Part shown: one piece after another, positions 17,056-26,261 of the stretch
Layout of the letters: every line of letters begins with the position of its first letter
Position numbering within the stretch: the first letter of the stretch is position 1
Assembly (NCBI RefSeq): GCF_033472595.1
Contig: NZ_CP137642.1
Coordinates: forward strand, 1,674,001-1,738,000
Direction: 5' to 3'
From: Methanoculleus receptaculi
GTDB taxonomy: Archaea; Halobacteriota; Methanomicrobia; Methanomicrobiales; Methanoculleaceae
Length of the DNA stretch: 64,000 nucleotides
Notes under the pieces: generated by a model
What the model saw: only the letters and a program-made list of their open reading frames with translations
Told to the model about the DNA's origin: nothing
Database searches by the model: none
Translations under genes and position numbers: made by a program

Positions 17056-17882
17056 TGGAGATAGCGTTTTCTCGACTGGACGAGAGAGTCGCAAAGTTTA
17101 CCCTGGGCGGCGTTTCCACGTCGTTTGCCAACATGTTCCGGCGGGCGATGATGAGCGAGGTGCCGACACTTGCCATTGAGAACGTCCGCATCTACGACAA
17201 TACAAGCGTCCTCTTCGACGAGATGCTGGCACACCGCCTGGGGCTCATCCCCCTGCGGACGGATCTGGAACATTACAGGCTGCGCAGCGAATGCACCTGC
17301 GGAGGTGCAGGATGTCAGTTCTGCACGGTTACCTACACGCTCTCCGCCGAAGGGCCAAAGACCGTCTACTCGAGCGACCTGATCCCGCAGGACCCGGATG
17401 CCGCACCAGTCGAGGAGAAGATCCCGATCATCGAACTTTCAAATAACCAGAAGGTCGTGCTCGAAGCCCAGGCAGTACTCGGGACCGGAAAGGAGCATGC
17501 CAAGTGGCAGGCTACAACCGCCTGCGGCTACAAGAACTATCCGGTAATAACCATCGACGAGCGGTGCGACGGCTGCGGCATGTGCCTCGAGGAGTGCGCC
17601 CGCAACGTGCTGGAAGCAGCAGATGGACGTGTCAGGGTCGTCAATGGGCGGCTGGAGTCATGTTCCCTCTGCAAACTCTGCGAGCGGGCGTGCCTTGCAG
17701 GTGGGATCGGTGACGAGCCTGCCATCCACATCAGCACCGACCCGGAGAGGTTCATTTTTGTGGTTGAAAGCGATGGTTCGATGCCGGTCGGTGAGATCAT
17801 CGAGAGAGCGCTACAATACATCCAGAAACAATCAGGAGACCTGGTAGACGTTATTAATGAGATAACGGGAGAGGGGATGTAA
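17055..17882 (+). CDS. rpoD: DNA-directed RNA polymerase subunit D with two ferredoxin-type cluster motifs
   Basis: The 275-residue Rpo3 is the alpha-like assembly subunit that pairs with RpoL. Its dimerisation segments flank an inserted ferredoxin-like domain. That domain has CDGCGMCLEECARN and CSLCKLCERAC, each a CX2CX2CX3C set, so both [4Fe-4S] sites look intact. An additional CTCGGAGCQFC stretch near residue 83 may bind zinc. Many archaeal RpoD proteins have lost one or both clusters. Coupled to S11 upstream and L18e downstream. Confidence 0.95.
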   Translation: MEIAFSRLDERVAKFTLGGVSTSFANMFRRAMMSEVPTLAIENVRIYDNTSVLFDEMLAHRLGLIPLRTDLEHYRLRSECTCGGAGCQFCTVTYTLSAEGPKTVYSSDLIPQDPDAAPVEEKIPIIELSNNQKVVLEAQAVLGTGKEHAKWQATTACGYKNYPVITIDERCDGCGMCLEECARNVLEAADGRVRVVNGRLESCSLCKLCERACLAGGIGDEPAIHISTDPERFIFVVESDGSMPVGEIIERALQYIQKQSGDLVDVINEITGEGM

Positions 17883-18250
17883 TGACAAAGACTACTGCAA
17901 ACAAATCAAACCCCCGGCTGACCGCTCTCATCGCGACGCTGAAAGAGGCGTCGCGTGCAAATGAGGCGAAAATCTGGCGCGAGATTGCAAAGAGGCTGGA
18001 TGCACCCCGGAAGAATTATGCCGAGGTTAACCTCAGCAAGATCAACCGCTACGCAAACGAAGATGAGATAATCCTTGTGCCGGGCAAGGTTCTCGGCAGC
18101 GGTGTGCTCAGCCTGCCGGTGAAGATCGCCGCCATTGACTTTTCCGAGACTGCGGTGAGCAAGATCACCAGCGCCAGGGGCACGTGCATGACCATCGAAG
18201 ACCTTGTTCGAGAGAACCCGAAAGGGAGCAGGGTACGGATCCTCAGGTGA
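17882..18250 (+). CDS. rpl18e: 50S ribosomal protein L18e
   Basis: The 122-residue eL18 protein has NPRLTALIATLKEASRANEA at the N-terminus and VPGKVLGSGVLSLPVKIAA in the middle. It starts at the last base of the rpoD stop and precedes L13 and S9, the conserved archaeal order. Confidence 0.94.
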   Translation: MTKTTANKSNPRLTALIATLKEASRANEAKIWREIAKRLDAPRKNYAEVNLSKINRYANEDEIILVPGKVLGSGVLSLPVKIAAIDFSETAVSKITSARGTCMTIEDLVRENPKGSRVRILR

Positions 18251-18256
18251 AGCAGA

Positions 18257-18679
18257 ATGGTTCAGGTTATCGACGCAGATGGATTACTGCTCGGGCGGAT
18301 GGCCAGCATCGTCGCACAGCGTGCGCTTGCCGGTGAGGAGATCGCCATCGTGAACGCGGAAAAAGCAATCGTCTCAGGGAGCAAGGCCCGGGTCCTCGCA
18401 AACTACACCCGCAAACGCGAGCGTGGGTCGCGTGAGGGAGGGCCGTTCTTTCCGCGCAGGCCAGACCAGATCGTCAAGCGCACCATCCGCGGGATGCTAC
18501 CCTACAAGCGTGAGCGTGGCGCAGCCGCACTCAAACGGATCAGGGTCTACGTCGGGGTTCCGGCGGAGTTCAGCGGAATGGATATGGAGAGAATCGAGGC
18601 GGCGCATATCAACCGACTGAGCAGGCCGACTTACGTAACGGTCGGGGCAATAAGCACCCAGCTCGGAGCTAAATACTGA
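18257..18679 (+). CDS. rpl13: 50S ribosomal protein L13
   Basis: The 140-residue archaeal uL13 protein shows [29 protein letters not shown] and [20 protein letters not shown]. It binds 23S rRNA early in assembly. Six bases after L18e. Confidence 0.94.
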   Translation: MVQVIDADGLLLGRMASIVAQRALAGEEIAIVNAEKAIVSGSKARVLANYTRKRERGSREGGPFFPRRPDQIVKRTIRGMLPYKRERGAAALKRIRVYVGVPAEFSGMDMERIEAAHINRLSRPTYVTVGAISTQLGAKY

Positions 18680-18693
18680 AACATGGTGATTGG

Positions 18694-19095
18694 ATGGTAA
18701 AGATCGTAAATTCAAGCGGTAAGAGGAAGACAGCAATTGCCAGGGCGACTCTGAAGCCCGGCAACGGCCGTATCCGGATCAACTCTGTGCCCCTGGAGAT
18801 CTACGGGAGCGAGGTGATCAGGATGAAGATCGCTGAACCGCTGCTGCTGGTTCCAGACGCACTCGACGACGTTGATGTCGCGATCGAGGTCTCCGGCGGC
18901 GGTAGAATGGGGCAGGCCGAGGCCATCCGGACAGCACTCGCGCGCGGCATCCTGGAGTGGCATAACGACCCGCAGATAAAGGATGCGTTCCTGTCGTATG
19001 ACCGGACACTGCTCGTGAACGACTCGCGGCAGAAAGAGACCAAGAAACCGCAGGGTCCTGGCGCACGGGCGAAGTTCCAGAAGTCTTATCGCTGA
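18694..19095 (+). CDS. rps9: 30S ribosomal protein S9
   Basis: The 133-residue uS9 protein starts with [19 protein letters not shown] and ends [17 protein letters not shown]. The C-terminal Lys-Ser-Tyr-Arg reaches the tRNA in the P site. Next to L13, as in all domains of life. Confidence 0.95.
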   Translation: MVKIVNSSGKRKTAIARATLKPGNGRIRINSVPLEIYGSEVIRMKIAEPLLLVPDALDDVDVAIEVSGGGRMGQAEAIRTALARGILEWHNDPQIKDAFLSYDRTLLVNDSRQKETKKPQGPGARAKFQKSYR

Positions 19096-19129
19096 GGAAA
19101 AGAGATATAAGGAATACTGGACAACAGGT

Positions 19130-19318
19130 ATGATACCCGTACGATGTTTTACATGCGGTAAGGTCATTTCCACCGCCTGGAAAGAGTTCAAGGAGCGGCG
19201 AGATGCAGGCGAGGATCCCAAACAGATCCTCGACGATCTCGGTCTGGAACGTTACTGCTGCAGGCGGATGCTGCTGACGCACAAAGAAGTGGTGGAGGAC
19301 CTGAACCCGTATCAATGA
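19130..19318 (+). CDS. rpoN: DNA-directed RNA polymerase subunit N
   Basis: The 62-residue Rpo10 (eukaryotic RPB10 homologue) begins [13 protein letters not shown] and has CCRRM near residue 43, which complete the zinc site. It contacts the RpoD/RpoL platform. The tRNA-Pro gene starts at the base after its TGA. Confidence 0.95.
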   Translation: MIPVRCFTCGKVISTAWKEFKERRDAGEDPKQILDDLGLERYCCRRMLLTHKEVVEDLNPYQ

Positions 19319-19392
19319 GGGGTCGTGGGGTAGCCTGGCCATCCTACGGCGTTCGGGATGCTGTGACCTGAGTTCAAATCTCAGCGACCCCA
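19319..19392 (+). tRNA. tRNA-Pro (CGG)
   Basis: The acceptor GGGGTCG pairs with CGACCCC, with discriminator A. Anticodon stem CGGCG/TGCTG encloses TTCGGGA (anticodon CGG), and the T-arm is CTGAG-TTCAAAT-CTCAG. There is no intron and no encoded CCA. It is inserted with no spacing between rpoN and rpoK, so it must be cut out of the mRNA. Confidence 0.9.
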
Positions 19393-19422
19393 TTTTGCAA
19401 TTAATGATTTTGAGGCTGCACG

Positions 19423-19593
19423 ATGGAATCGTATACCCGGTATGAACGGGCTCGAATTATAGGGGCTCGTGCTCTTCAGATCTCGATGGGTGCACCCGTT
19501 CTGGTAAAGACCAGAAAGACTGAGCCGCTTGAGATTGCACTCGAAGAGTTCGAGCGAGACGTGATCCCCATAACAGTGAAGAGGAAGTTGTGA
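19423..19593 (+). CDS. rpoK: DNA-directed RNA polymerase subunit K
   Basis: A 56-residue protein beginning [19 protein letters not shown], with MGAPVLVK in the middle and a [10 protein letters not shown]...PITVKRKL tail. These are the hallmarks of Rpo6 (omega/RPB6). It stabilises the assembled polymerase. It is a compact version without an N-terminal extension. It lies between tRNA-Pro and enolase, the position it holds in other euryarchaea. Confidence 0.93.
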   Translation: MESYTRYERARIIGARALQISMGAPVLVKTRKTEPLEIALEEFERDVIPITVKRKL

Positions 19594-19597
19594 TCTG

Positions 19598-20785
19598 ATG
19601 ACGACCATCGAAGAGATTACCCTGAGAACAATCCTGGACAGCCGCGGAAACGAGACCGTTGAGGCTGATATATACACATCCCGCGGTTTCGGCCGGGCTG
19701 CGGCACCCGGTGGTGCCAGCACAGGAACCTATGAAGCAAAGGTGCGGCCGCCGCGCGAAGCCATCGAGAACGCGCGGGAACACCTGATTCCATCGCTAAT
19801 CGGGGAGGACGCCTGCGATCAGATCACGTTTGATGCACTGCTCCGGGAGATCGATGGAACACCCGATTTCAGGTCGATCGGCGCAAACGTCGCCGTCGCA
19901 CTCTCGCTTGCATGTGCAAAGGCGGCTGCATCGTCACTCGACCTGGAACTCTTCCGCTACCTTGGAGGTGCGTTCGCTTCCGAGACACCGCTGCCGCTTG
20001 GCAACATCATCGGCGGAGGTGCACATGCACCGAACGCAACGTCCATCCAGGAGTTCCTGGTGGTCGCCACAGGGGCTTCCGGAGCGACAGAAGCCGTATT
20101 TGTGAACGCCGCCGTCCATAAGACCGTGAAGAAGATCCTGCAGGCGCAAGGCAAACTCACCGGAAAAGGAGATGAAGGCGCCTGGGCGCCGGCGATAACC
20201 GATGCGGAGGCGTTTGAGGTCCTGGGAGAGGCGATTGGAATCGTCTCGGATGAGACGAACCTCGAGATCCGTATGGGGATCGACATGGCAGCAAGCGAAC
20301 TCTGGGACGGCGAGCACTACCGCTACAGGGATGCTGTGCGGAACCGTGATGACCAGATCACCTACGTGGCGGATCTCGTCGACCGCTACAACCTCGTCTA
20401 CGTGGAGGACCCATTCTTTGAGGAGGACTTCGAGGCGTTTGCAGACCTGACCGCCAGCGTCCAAGACCGGTGCCTGGTCTGCGGTGACGACCTCTTCGTG
20501 ACCAACGTCGAGCGGATCATACAGGGGATCGAAACAGGCGCGGCAAACTGCGTCCTGATCAAACCAAACCAGATCGGAACACTCACCGATACCTTTGAGG
20601 CGATACGCCTCGCCGATGAGAACGGCCTGGAGACAGTAATGAGTCACCGTTCCGGAGAGACAACCGACGCGACCATAGCGCACCTGGGAACGGCGTTCGG
20701 ATGTATCTTCCTAAAGACCGGGGTGGTCGGCGGGGAGCGGATAGCCAAACTGAACGAACTGATTCGAATAGAGGAGCTGATCTAA
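19598..20785 (+). CDS. eno: Enolase
   Basis: The 395-residue protein interconverts 2-phosphoglycerate and phosphoenolpyruvate, in the gluconeogenic direction in methanogens. It has [11 protein letters not shown] and [11 protein letters not shown] near the N-terminus. Mg ligands lie in [10 protein letters not shown] and GDDLFVTN, the catalytic Lys is in IKPNQIGT, and SHRSGETTD follows. It is about 30 residues shorter than bacterial enolases. Enolase between rpoK and S2 is a conserved archaeal order. Confidence 0.95.
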   Translation: MTTIEEITLRTILDSRGNETVEADIYTSRGFGRAAAPGGASTGTYEAKVRPPREAIENAREHLIPSLIGEDACDQITFDALLREIDGTPDFRSIGANVAVALSLACAKAAASSLDLELFRYLGGAFASETPLPLGNIIGGGAHAPNATSIQEFLVVATGASGATEAVFVNAAVHKTVKKILQAQGKLTGKGDEGAWAPAITDAEAFEVLGEAIGIVSDETNLEIRMGIDMAASELWDGEHYRYRDAVRNRDDQITYVADLVDRYNLVYVEDPFFEEDFEAFADLTASVQDRCLVCGDDLFVTNVERIIQGIETGAANCVLIKPNQIGTLTDTFEAIRLADENGLETVMSHRSGETTDATIAHLGTAFGCIFLKTGVVGGERIAKLNELIRIEELI

Positions 20786-20786
20786 C

Positions 20787-21395
20787 TTGACCGGAAACGA
20801 ACTTGAGATCGAACTTAAAGAACCGCTGGTATCCGTCGAAGAGTATCTGGCGGCAGGCGTGCACATCGGCACCCAGCAGAAGAGCAAGGACATGATGAAG
20901 TTCATCTACCGTGTCCGCGGTGATGGACTCTACATCCTGGACATCCAGGCAACCGATGATCGGATCAAGACTGCTGCAAAGTTCCTTTCGCAGTATGACC
21001 CTGCAAAGATCCTGGTCGTCACCTCCAGACAGTACGGGCAGTACCCGGCAAAGATGTTTGCCGATGCCATAGGCGGTATGTCGGTCATCGGCCGGTTTAT
21101 TCCGGGGATGCTGACCAACCAGCGCCTGAACAAGTACATCGAGCCCGAGGTGGTTGTGGTGACAGACCCGATCAGCGACGCCCAGGCGGTTAATGAAGCT
21201 GTCCAGACAGGGATCCCCGTTGTCGCGCTCTGCGATACCAACAACATGATGAAGTACGTCGATCTGGTCATACCGACGAACAACAAGGGCAGAAAGGCGC
21301 TCTCGCTGATATACTATCTCCTGACAAAGGAGATGCTGCGCCTGCGCGGCGTGACCACATCGCTCACCCCCGAGGACTTTGAGACAGAGTTATAA
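20787..21395 (+). CDS. rps2: 30S ribosomal protein S2
   Basis: The 202-residue archaeal uS2 protein has [37 protein letters not shown] and [23 protein letters not shown] at 20787 is the start because it directly follows the enolase stop and no ATG precedes the conserved region. It closes the ribosomal/RNAP supercluster. Confidence 0.93.
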   Translation: MTGNELEIELKEPLVSVEEYLAAGVHIGTQQKSKDMMKFIYRVRGDGLYILDIQATDDRIKTAAKFLSQYDPAKILVVTSRQYGQYPAKMFADAIGGMSVIGRFIPGMLTNQRLNKYIEPEVVVVTDPISDAQAVNEAVQTGIPVVALCDTNNMMKYVDLVIPTNNKGRKALSLIYYLLTKEMLRLRGVTTSLTPEDFETEL

Positions 21396-21421
21396 GATCA
21401 AAGCACAAGACCACACCCTTG

Positions 21422-22210
21422 ATGGATATGCGCCGATGCAGTGTAGCGGGGATGTTCTATCCTGCTGAGCCCAGCCACCTGGAGCAGCTCCTGGAGGCAT
21501 TCTTCCGGAACAAAAATCCAGATATCTCAGCCAACGGCATAGTCTCCCCCCATGCCGGTTATATCTACTCGGGGGAGACCGCGGCCTGTGCCTTCTCTGC
21601 AATACAACCTGATTTTGACGGTACATTCGTCGTTATAGGTCCCAGTCATCATGGATACATGACCTCTGCCTCCGCAATGCCCTGGGAGACGCCTCTTGGG
21701 ATCATCAATGTCGATACAGAGTTTGTCGACGCACTTGATCTCAGGATAGACGAGACCTCGCACCGGAGCGAGCATTCACTTGAGGTGCAGATGCCCTTCA
21801 TCAGGTACCGGTTCCCCAGGGCAAGGATCGCGCCCATACTCATGGGAGACCAGAGTTACGAGGCTGCGATGGGTCTTGCGGAGCACCTGCTCGACGCGAT
21901 CGGCCACACCCGGCGGGATGTGAGGATCGTCGCCTCAAGCGACTTCTCTCATTACGTTCCAGAGGTGGTGGCACGGCGGCAGGACCTGCATGTGATCGAG
22001 GCGCTCGAAACCCTTGACATACCTGAATTCTACCGGCGGATCATCGCGACCCGGGCAACCGTCTGCGGCTACGGCCCGATCGCGACCATGTGCACCGTCT
22101 GCAGGCATCTCGGTGGAAAGAGGGGGGCGCTTCTCCGGTATACGACCAGCGGCGATGTAACGGAGGATTACAATCAGGTAGTGGGGTATGCAGCGATAGC
22201 GGTGGTGTAA
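21422..22210 (+). CDS. MEMO1 family protein
   Basis: The 262-residue protein has SPHAGYIYSGETAA (about 42), VIGPSHHGY, a LEVQMPFIRYRF block and SSDFSHYVP. These are the conserved His/Asp/Cys positions of the MEMO/LigB-like dioxygenase fold. The archaeal role is not known. Its fixed place beside mevalonate genes in archaea suggests a link to isoprenoid metabolism. A TTG at 21419 is an alternative start. The stop is followed at once by the mvk TTG. Confidence 0.85.
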   Translation: MDMRRCSVAGMFYPAEPSHLEQLLEAFFRNKNPDISANGIVSPHAGYIYSGETAACAFSAIQPDFDGTFVVIGPSHHGYMTSASAMPWETPLGIINVDTEFVDALDLRIDETSHRSEHSLEVQMPFIRYRFPRARIAPILMGDQSYEAAMGLAEHLLDAIGHTRRDVRIVASSDFSHYVPEVVARRQDLHVIEALETLDIPEFYRRIIATRATVCGYGPIATMCTVCRHLGGKRGALLRYTTSGDVTEDYNQVVGYAAIAVV

Positions 22211-22211
22211 T

Positions 22212-23081
22212 TTGGCAACCTGGAGCGCGCCGGGCAAGGTCTTCCTGTTCGGCGAGCATGCGGTGGTCTACGGGAAGCCGGCGATCGCGATGGCGATCAA
22301 GCCCCGTGTCTTCGTCACGGTGAGGAAGTCCCGGAACCCGACGCGCCCGAAATCGCCATACATCAACGAGTGTTTCAGGGTGATGGGCGTCCGCGGCAGC
22401 GTCTATGTCCGCTCGCAACTCCAGAGTTCGTCAGGGCTCGGGTCATCGGCCGCTGTGACCGTGGCGACGCTCTCTGCCATCAACGATGAGTTCAACCTGG
22501 GGTATAGCCGCGAGTATATCGCTGAGACTGCGTTTGCCATCGAGAAAAAAGTTCAGAAGGGCCGGGCAAGCCCAACCGACACTTACGTCTCGGCAAACGG
22601 GGGGATGGTCCTGATCACGGGTGAGTCCAAACGTAGACTGCCGCCGGAGAACCTCCACCTTGTTGTGGGAAACACCATGGTGCCCCACAGCACCGCAAAG
22701 ATGGTGGAGCAGGTCGCGAACCTGCGGCAGCACCATCCCACAATAGCAAACCCGATACTGGACGCAATCGGGGAGTTGACGCTTGCTGCCATTCGCGAGA
22801 TGAGCAACCCGAAGGAACTCGGGCAGTACATGGATATGAACCATGCGCTCCTGGAGGCGCTCGGTGTGGGTCACCCGGCAAGCAGCCGGCTTGTTCTGGC
22901 GGCAAGGGCGAGCGGGGCTTACGGGGCCAAGATCACCGGGGCTGGAGGCGGCGGATCGATCATCGCCCTCTGTCCCAGACGTGCAAAGAACCGCGTTGCC
23001 GGGGCGATCGAGGCCTGTGAAGGAAGGGCGATAATCACAACCATAGACACCGACGGTGCGAGAGAAGAGAAGCATGACTGA
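22212..23081 (+). CDS. mvk: Mevalonate kinase
   Basis: A GHMP kinase of 289 residues that phosphorylates mevalonate for archaeal lipid synthesis. Motif 1 is SAPGKVFLFGEHAVVYGKPA, the phosphate-binding loop is SSSGLGSSAAVT (about 78), and motif 3 is KITGAGGGGSII (about 241). TTG at 22212 is the start, one base after the preceding stop. The stop overlaps ipk. Confidence 0.93.
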   Translation: MATWSAPGKVFLFGEHAVVYGKPAIAMAIKPRVFVTVRKSRNPTRPKSPYINECFRVMGVRGSVYVRSQLQSSSGLGSSAAVTVATLSAINDEFNLGYSREYIAETAFAIEKKVQKGRASPTDTYVSANGGMVLITGESKRRLPPENLHLVVGNTMVPHSTAKMVEQVANLRQHHPTIANPILDAIGELTLAAIREMSNPKELGQYMDMNHALLEALGVGHPASSRLVLAARASGAYGAKITGAGGGGSIIALCPRRAKNRVAGAIEACEGRAIITTIDTDGAREEKHD

Positions 23082-23832
23082 GAGAGTGGTACTTAAACTG
23101 GGCGGGAGCGTTATCACCGACAAATCGGGGGGCTGCACCATCGATCACGCCCGGCTGCGCGAGATTGCAGAAGTTCTCGCCGCACACCGGGAGATTGCGC
23201 TCGTCCTGGTCCACGGCGCGGGCTCCTGCGGCCACCCGGAGGCCCGGCGCTACCGGGTCGATGAGGGGCTCGGCCGGGATAACCTGCCCGGGGTCTACCA
23301 CACCCATGCCGCGGTCTCGCGGCTGAACGCCGCGGTCGTCGAGGCCCTGCGGGAGGCAGGGATCGAGGCGATCGGCATTCATCCCCTCTGCCTGGCACTC
23401 GCAGAGGACGGCCGCCTGGTCTCGTTTGAGACCCGCCAGATCGCCGGGATGGCAGATCACGGTATCGTGCCCGTGCTGCACGGCGACGTCGTGATGGACA
23501 CCCTGCGGGGTTCGTGCATTGTCTCGGGTGACCAGGTGGTGGCTAGGCTTGCCTTCGCTCTCGGGAGCAGGCGCGTTGGGCTTGCAACCGATGTTGCCGG
23601 TGTGCTCAGAGGAGGATCTGTTATCCCCCGCATCGACCGGGAGATCCTGGAATCGCTCGATGTAGGCGGGTCGGCAAAGACCGACGTGACCGGGGGCATG
23701 CGGGGCAAGATCGCTGAACTCCTGATACTGGCCGATGCCGGTATCGACTCAGAGATCTTCCATGTCTCGCAGATCGGCCGGTTCCTGGACGGAACAGATC
23801 ACGGCGGGACAGTAATAACCAGAAAGGAGTAA
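23074..23832 (+). CDS. ipk: Isopentenyl phosphate kinase
   Basis: The 252-residue amino-acid-kinase-fold protein has VLKLGGSVITDKSG at the N-terminus and VHGAGSCGHPEARRY (about 48-62, with the substrate His). VTGGMRGKIAELL lies near the C-terminus. It turns isopentenyl phosphate into isopentenyl diphosphate, the last step of the archaeal mevalonate shunt. The ATG at 23074 lies 8 bases inside the mvk end. Confidence 0.93.
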   Translation: MTERVVLKLGGSVITDKSGGCTIDHARLREIAEVLAAHREIALVLVHGAGSCGHPEARRYRVDEGLGRDNLPGVYHTHAAVSRLNAAVVEALREAGIEAIGIHPLCLALAEDGRLVSFETRQIAGMADHGIVPVLHGDVVMDTLRGSCIVSGDQVVARLAFALGSRRVGLATDVAGVLRGGSVIPRIDREILESLDVGGSAKTDVTGGMRGKIAELLILADAGIDSEIFHVSQIGRFLDGTDHGGTVITRKE

Positions 23833-23835
23833 AAA

Positions 23836-24924
23836 ATGAGAAGGGATACCGCCACATCCTCACGGAAACGCGATCACCTGGAGATATGCTATGAGCAGCC
23901 TGTTGAGGCAGGTGATGCAGGATTCGGGGATGTGCGGCTTGTTCATAATGCCATCCCTGAGTGCGACATGGATGCGATCGATCTAAAAACACGGTTCCTC
24001 GACGCAAAACTCGATTCCCCCCTTTTCATTGCAGCAATGACCGGAGGACACCCCGACACCCTGGAGGTGAACCGGCGGCTGGCACGTGCCGCCGAACGGT
24101 ATAACCTGGGTATGGGTGTCGGTTCTCAGCGAGCGGCACTGGAAAATCCGGAACTTGAAGGGAGTTTCACCGTCGTGCGGGAGGAGGCGCCCCACGCGTT
24201 CCTCTGCGCCAACCTCGGGATCATCCAGCTGCGCGACCACGGCATCGAATGGGCTGAACGGGCGGTTGAGATGATCGATGCGCAGGCGATCGCGATCCAC
24301 GTCAACCTGCTCCAGGAGGCGATCCAGCCCGAAGGCGATCACAGCGCTGTCGGGTGCCTGGAGGCGTTGCGCGGCCTCTGTGAAGAGTTCTCCCGTCCGG
24401 TCATCGTGAAGGAGACGGGTTCCGGCATATCGGCCGAAACCGCAAGGAAGATCTTTGGGGCCGGAGCAAAAGCCATCGATATCGGCGGCTACGGAGGCAC
24501 GTCGTGGGCGAAGATCGAACGCCTGCGGGCAACCGCCCCTGAACTCGCTGAACTCGGGGAGGCGTTCCTCTCCTGGGGGATACCGACGGTGGTAAGCCTA
24601 TGCGAGGTGCGGAGAGCAGGAGGCCCGACCATCGCGACAGGGGGGTTGCGTTCGGGGATCGATATTGCAAAATCCCTTGCTCTCGGGGCGGACCTCGGGG
24701 GTATGGCATTGCCCCTCCTGAAACCGGCGATGGAGAGTGAAGAAGCCCTATCTGCAACCATCGAGGGGATACACCGCCACCTTCGCGTGGCGATGTTCCT
24801 GACGGGGTCCCTAACGGTAGCGGATCTCCGGCACACCAGGACGTATATCACCGGCCTGACCAGGCAGATGATTGAATCAAACGACAAAACAAAAGATCCT
24901 GCAAGGAGGCTACATGGATATTGA
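23836..24924 (+). CDS. fni: Type 2 isopentenyl-diphosphate delta-isomerase
   Basis: The 362-residue FMN/NADPH enzyme interconverts IPP and DMAPP. It shows RKRDHLEICYE, FIAAMTGGHPDT (about 63), HVNLLQEAIQPEGD, the metal and substrate residues in VKETGSGIS, and a GGLRSGIDIAKSLALGAD phosphate-binding loop. It lies three bases after ipk, and its last 11 bases overlap the RNase J gene. Confidence 0.94.
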   Translation: MRRDTATSSRKRDHLEICYEQPVEAGDAGFGDVRLVHNAIPECDMDAIDLKTRFLDAKLDSPLFIAAMTGGHPDTLEVNRRLARAAERYNLGMGVGSQRAALENPELEGSFTVVREEAPHAFLCANLGIIQLRDHGIEWAERAVEMIDAQAIAIHVNLLQEAIQPEGDHSAVGCLEALRGLCEEFSRPVIVKETGSGISAETARKIFGAGAKAIDIGGYGGTSWAKIERLRATAPELAELGEAFLSWGIPTVVSLCEVRRAGGPTIATGGLRSGIDIAKSLALGADLGGMALPLLKPAMESEEALSATIEGIHRHLRVAMFLTGSLTVADLRHTRTYITGLTRQMIESNDKTKDPARRLHGY

Positions 24925-26251
24925 GATCATAACAGTTGGCGGTTTTAACGAGGTCGGTAGAAATATGACCGCCGTCCGCTGCGGAAAAGAGATTGTCATC
25001 TTTGATATGGGGCTGCGCCTCGACCAGGTGATGATCCATGAGGATGCTGATATCGAGAATATGCATTCCCTGGACCTCATCGAGATGAAGGCCATCCCGG
25101 ATGACACCATCATGAACACGGTCGAAGGGAGTGTAAAGGCGATCGTCTGTTCGCACGGGCACCTGGACCACATCGGTGCGGTACCAAAACTGGCACACCG
25201 CTACGACGCCCCGATAATCAGCACACCCTACACCACGGAACTGATAAGGCAGCAGATCGCCGGCGAACAGAAGTTCGGCGTGAACAACAAACTGTTTGCC
25301 CTGAAAGCAGGACAGCGTTACACCATATCCCCACACCTGACGATCGAGTTTGTGCGGAGCCAGCACTCGATCATCGATACGGTCATCCCGGTCCTGCATA
25401 CGCCAGAGGGTGCGGTGATCTATGCAAACGACTTCAAACTGGACAGGACACCCGTGCTCGGAGAACCACCGGATTTCGCCAGGCTGCGGCAGATCGGTAA
25501 AGAGGGTGTCCTCGCTCTCATCACCGAGAGCGTCAACATCGCAGATAAAGGACGCTGCCCGAGCGAGAAGATCGCAAGGGACCTCGTCCGGGATACCATC
25601 ACGAGTTACGAGGATGACAGGAGCGCGCTGATCGTCTCGACCTTCTCCTCACACATCTCCAGGATCAAGACCATTGCGGAGTGCGCCCACGAGATCGGGA
25701 GAAAACCAGTTCTCCTCGGGCGTTCGATGGAACGCTACGCCACAGCAGCTGAACAGTTAAAACTGGTCGGGTTCCCTGAGTCCCTCTCGATATTTGGCAA
25801 CCGGCGGACGGTCGACCGGACGCTTCGACGGATCATAAAGACCGGAAAGGACAAGTTTGTCCCGATCGTCACGGGTCACCAGGGTGAGACAGGCGCCATC
25901 CTGACACGGATGGTGATGGGCGATACCCCGTTCAAGCTGGAGAAGGGAGACAAGATCCTCTTCTCGGCCAAGGTGATCCCGAACCCGATGAACCGGGGGC
26001 AGCGTTACCTGATCGAGGCCCGCGCCAGGATGGCAGGGGCCCGGATCTTTGACGATCTACACGTCTCCGGCCATGCTTACCGTGAGGATCACTATGAGTT
26101 CGTCCACCTCCTCAACCCCCAGCACATCATCCCGTCACACGGCGACATCGACATGACAGGGGAGTACGCGAACTTCGCGGAGGAAGTCGGGTATACGCTT
26201 GGAAACGACCTCCACCTCCTCCGGAATGGGGGCAGACTGCTGATAAAGTAG
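24914..26251 (+). CDS. rnj: Archaeal RNase J (metallo-beta-lactamase/beta-CASP ribonuclease)
   Basis: The 445-residue protein has the HxHxDH motif in CSHGHLDHIGAVPK (about 78-91), followed by beta-CASP segments (STFSSHISRI, GRSMERY, VTGHQGETGA) and SGHAYREDH and IPSHGD near the end. These nucleases digest RNA 5' to 3'. The gene sits between the isomerase and the prenyl synthase, an order shared by many euryarchaea although the functions look unrelated. The ATG at 24914 follows AAGGAGG. Confidence 0.93.
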   Translation: MDIEIITVGGFNEVGRNMTAVRCGKEIVIFDMGLRLDQVMIHEDADIENMHSLDLIEMKAIPDDTIMNTVEGSVKAIVCSHGHLDHIGAVPKLAHRYDAPIISTPYTTELIRQQIAGEQKFGVNNKLFALKAGQRYTISPHLTIEFVRSQHSIIDTVIPVLHTPEGAVIYANDFKLDRTPVLGEPPDFARLRQIGKEGVLALITESVNIADKGRCPSEKIARDLVRDTITSYEDDRSALIVSTFSSHISRIKTIAECAHEIGRKPVLLGRSMERYATAAEQLKLVGFPESLSIFGNRRTVDRTLRRIIKTGKDKFVPIVTGHQGETGAILTRMVMGDTPFKLEKGDKILFSAKVIPNPMNRGQRYLIEARARMAGARIFDDLHVSGHAYREDHYEFVHLLNPQHIIPSHGDIDMTGEYANFAEEVGYTLGNDLHLLRNGGRLLIK

Positions 26252-26261
26252 GAGATAATGC

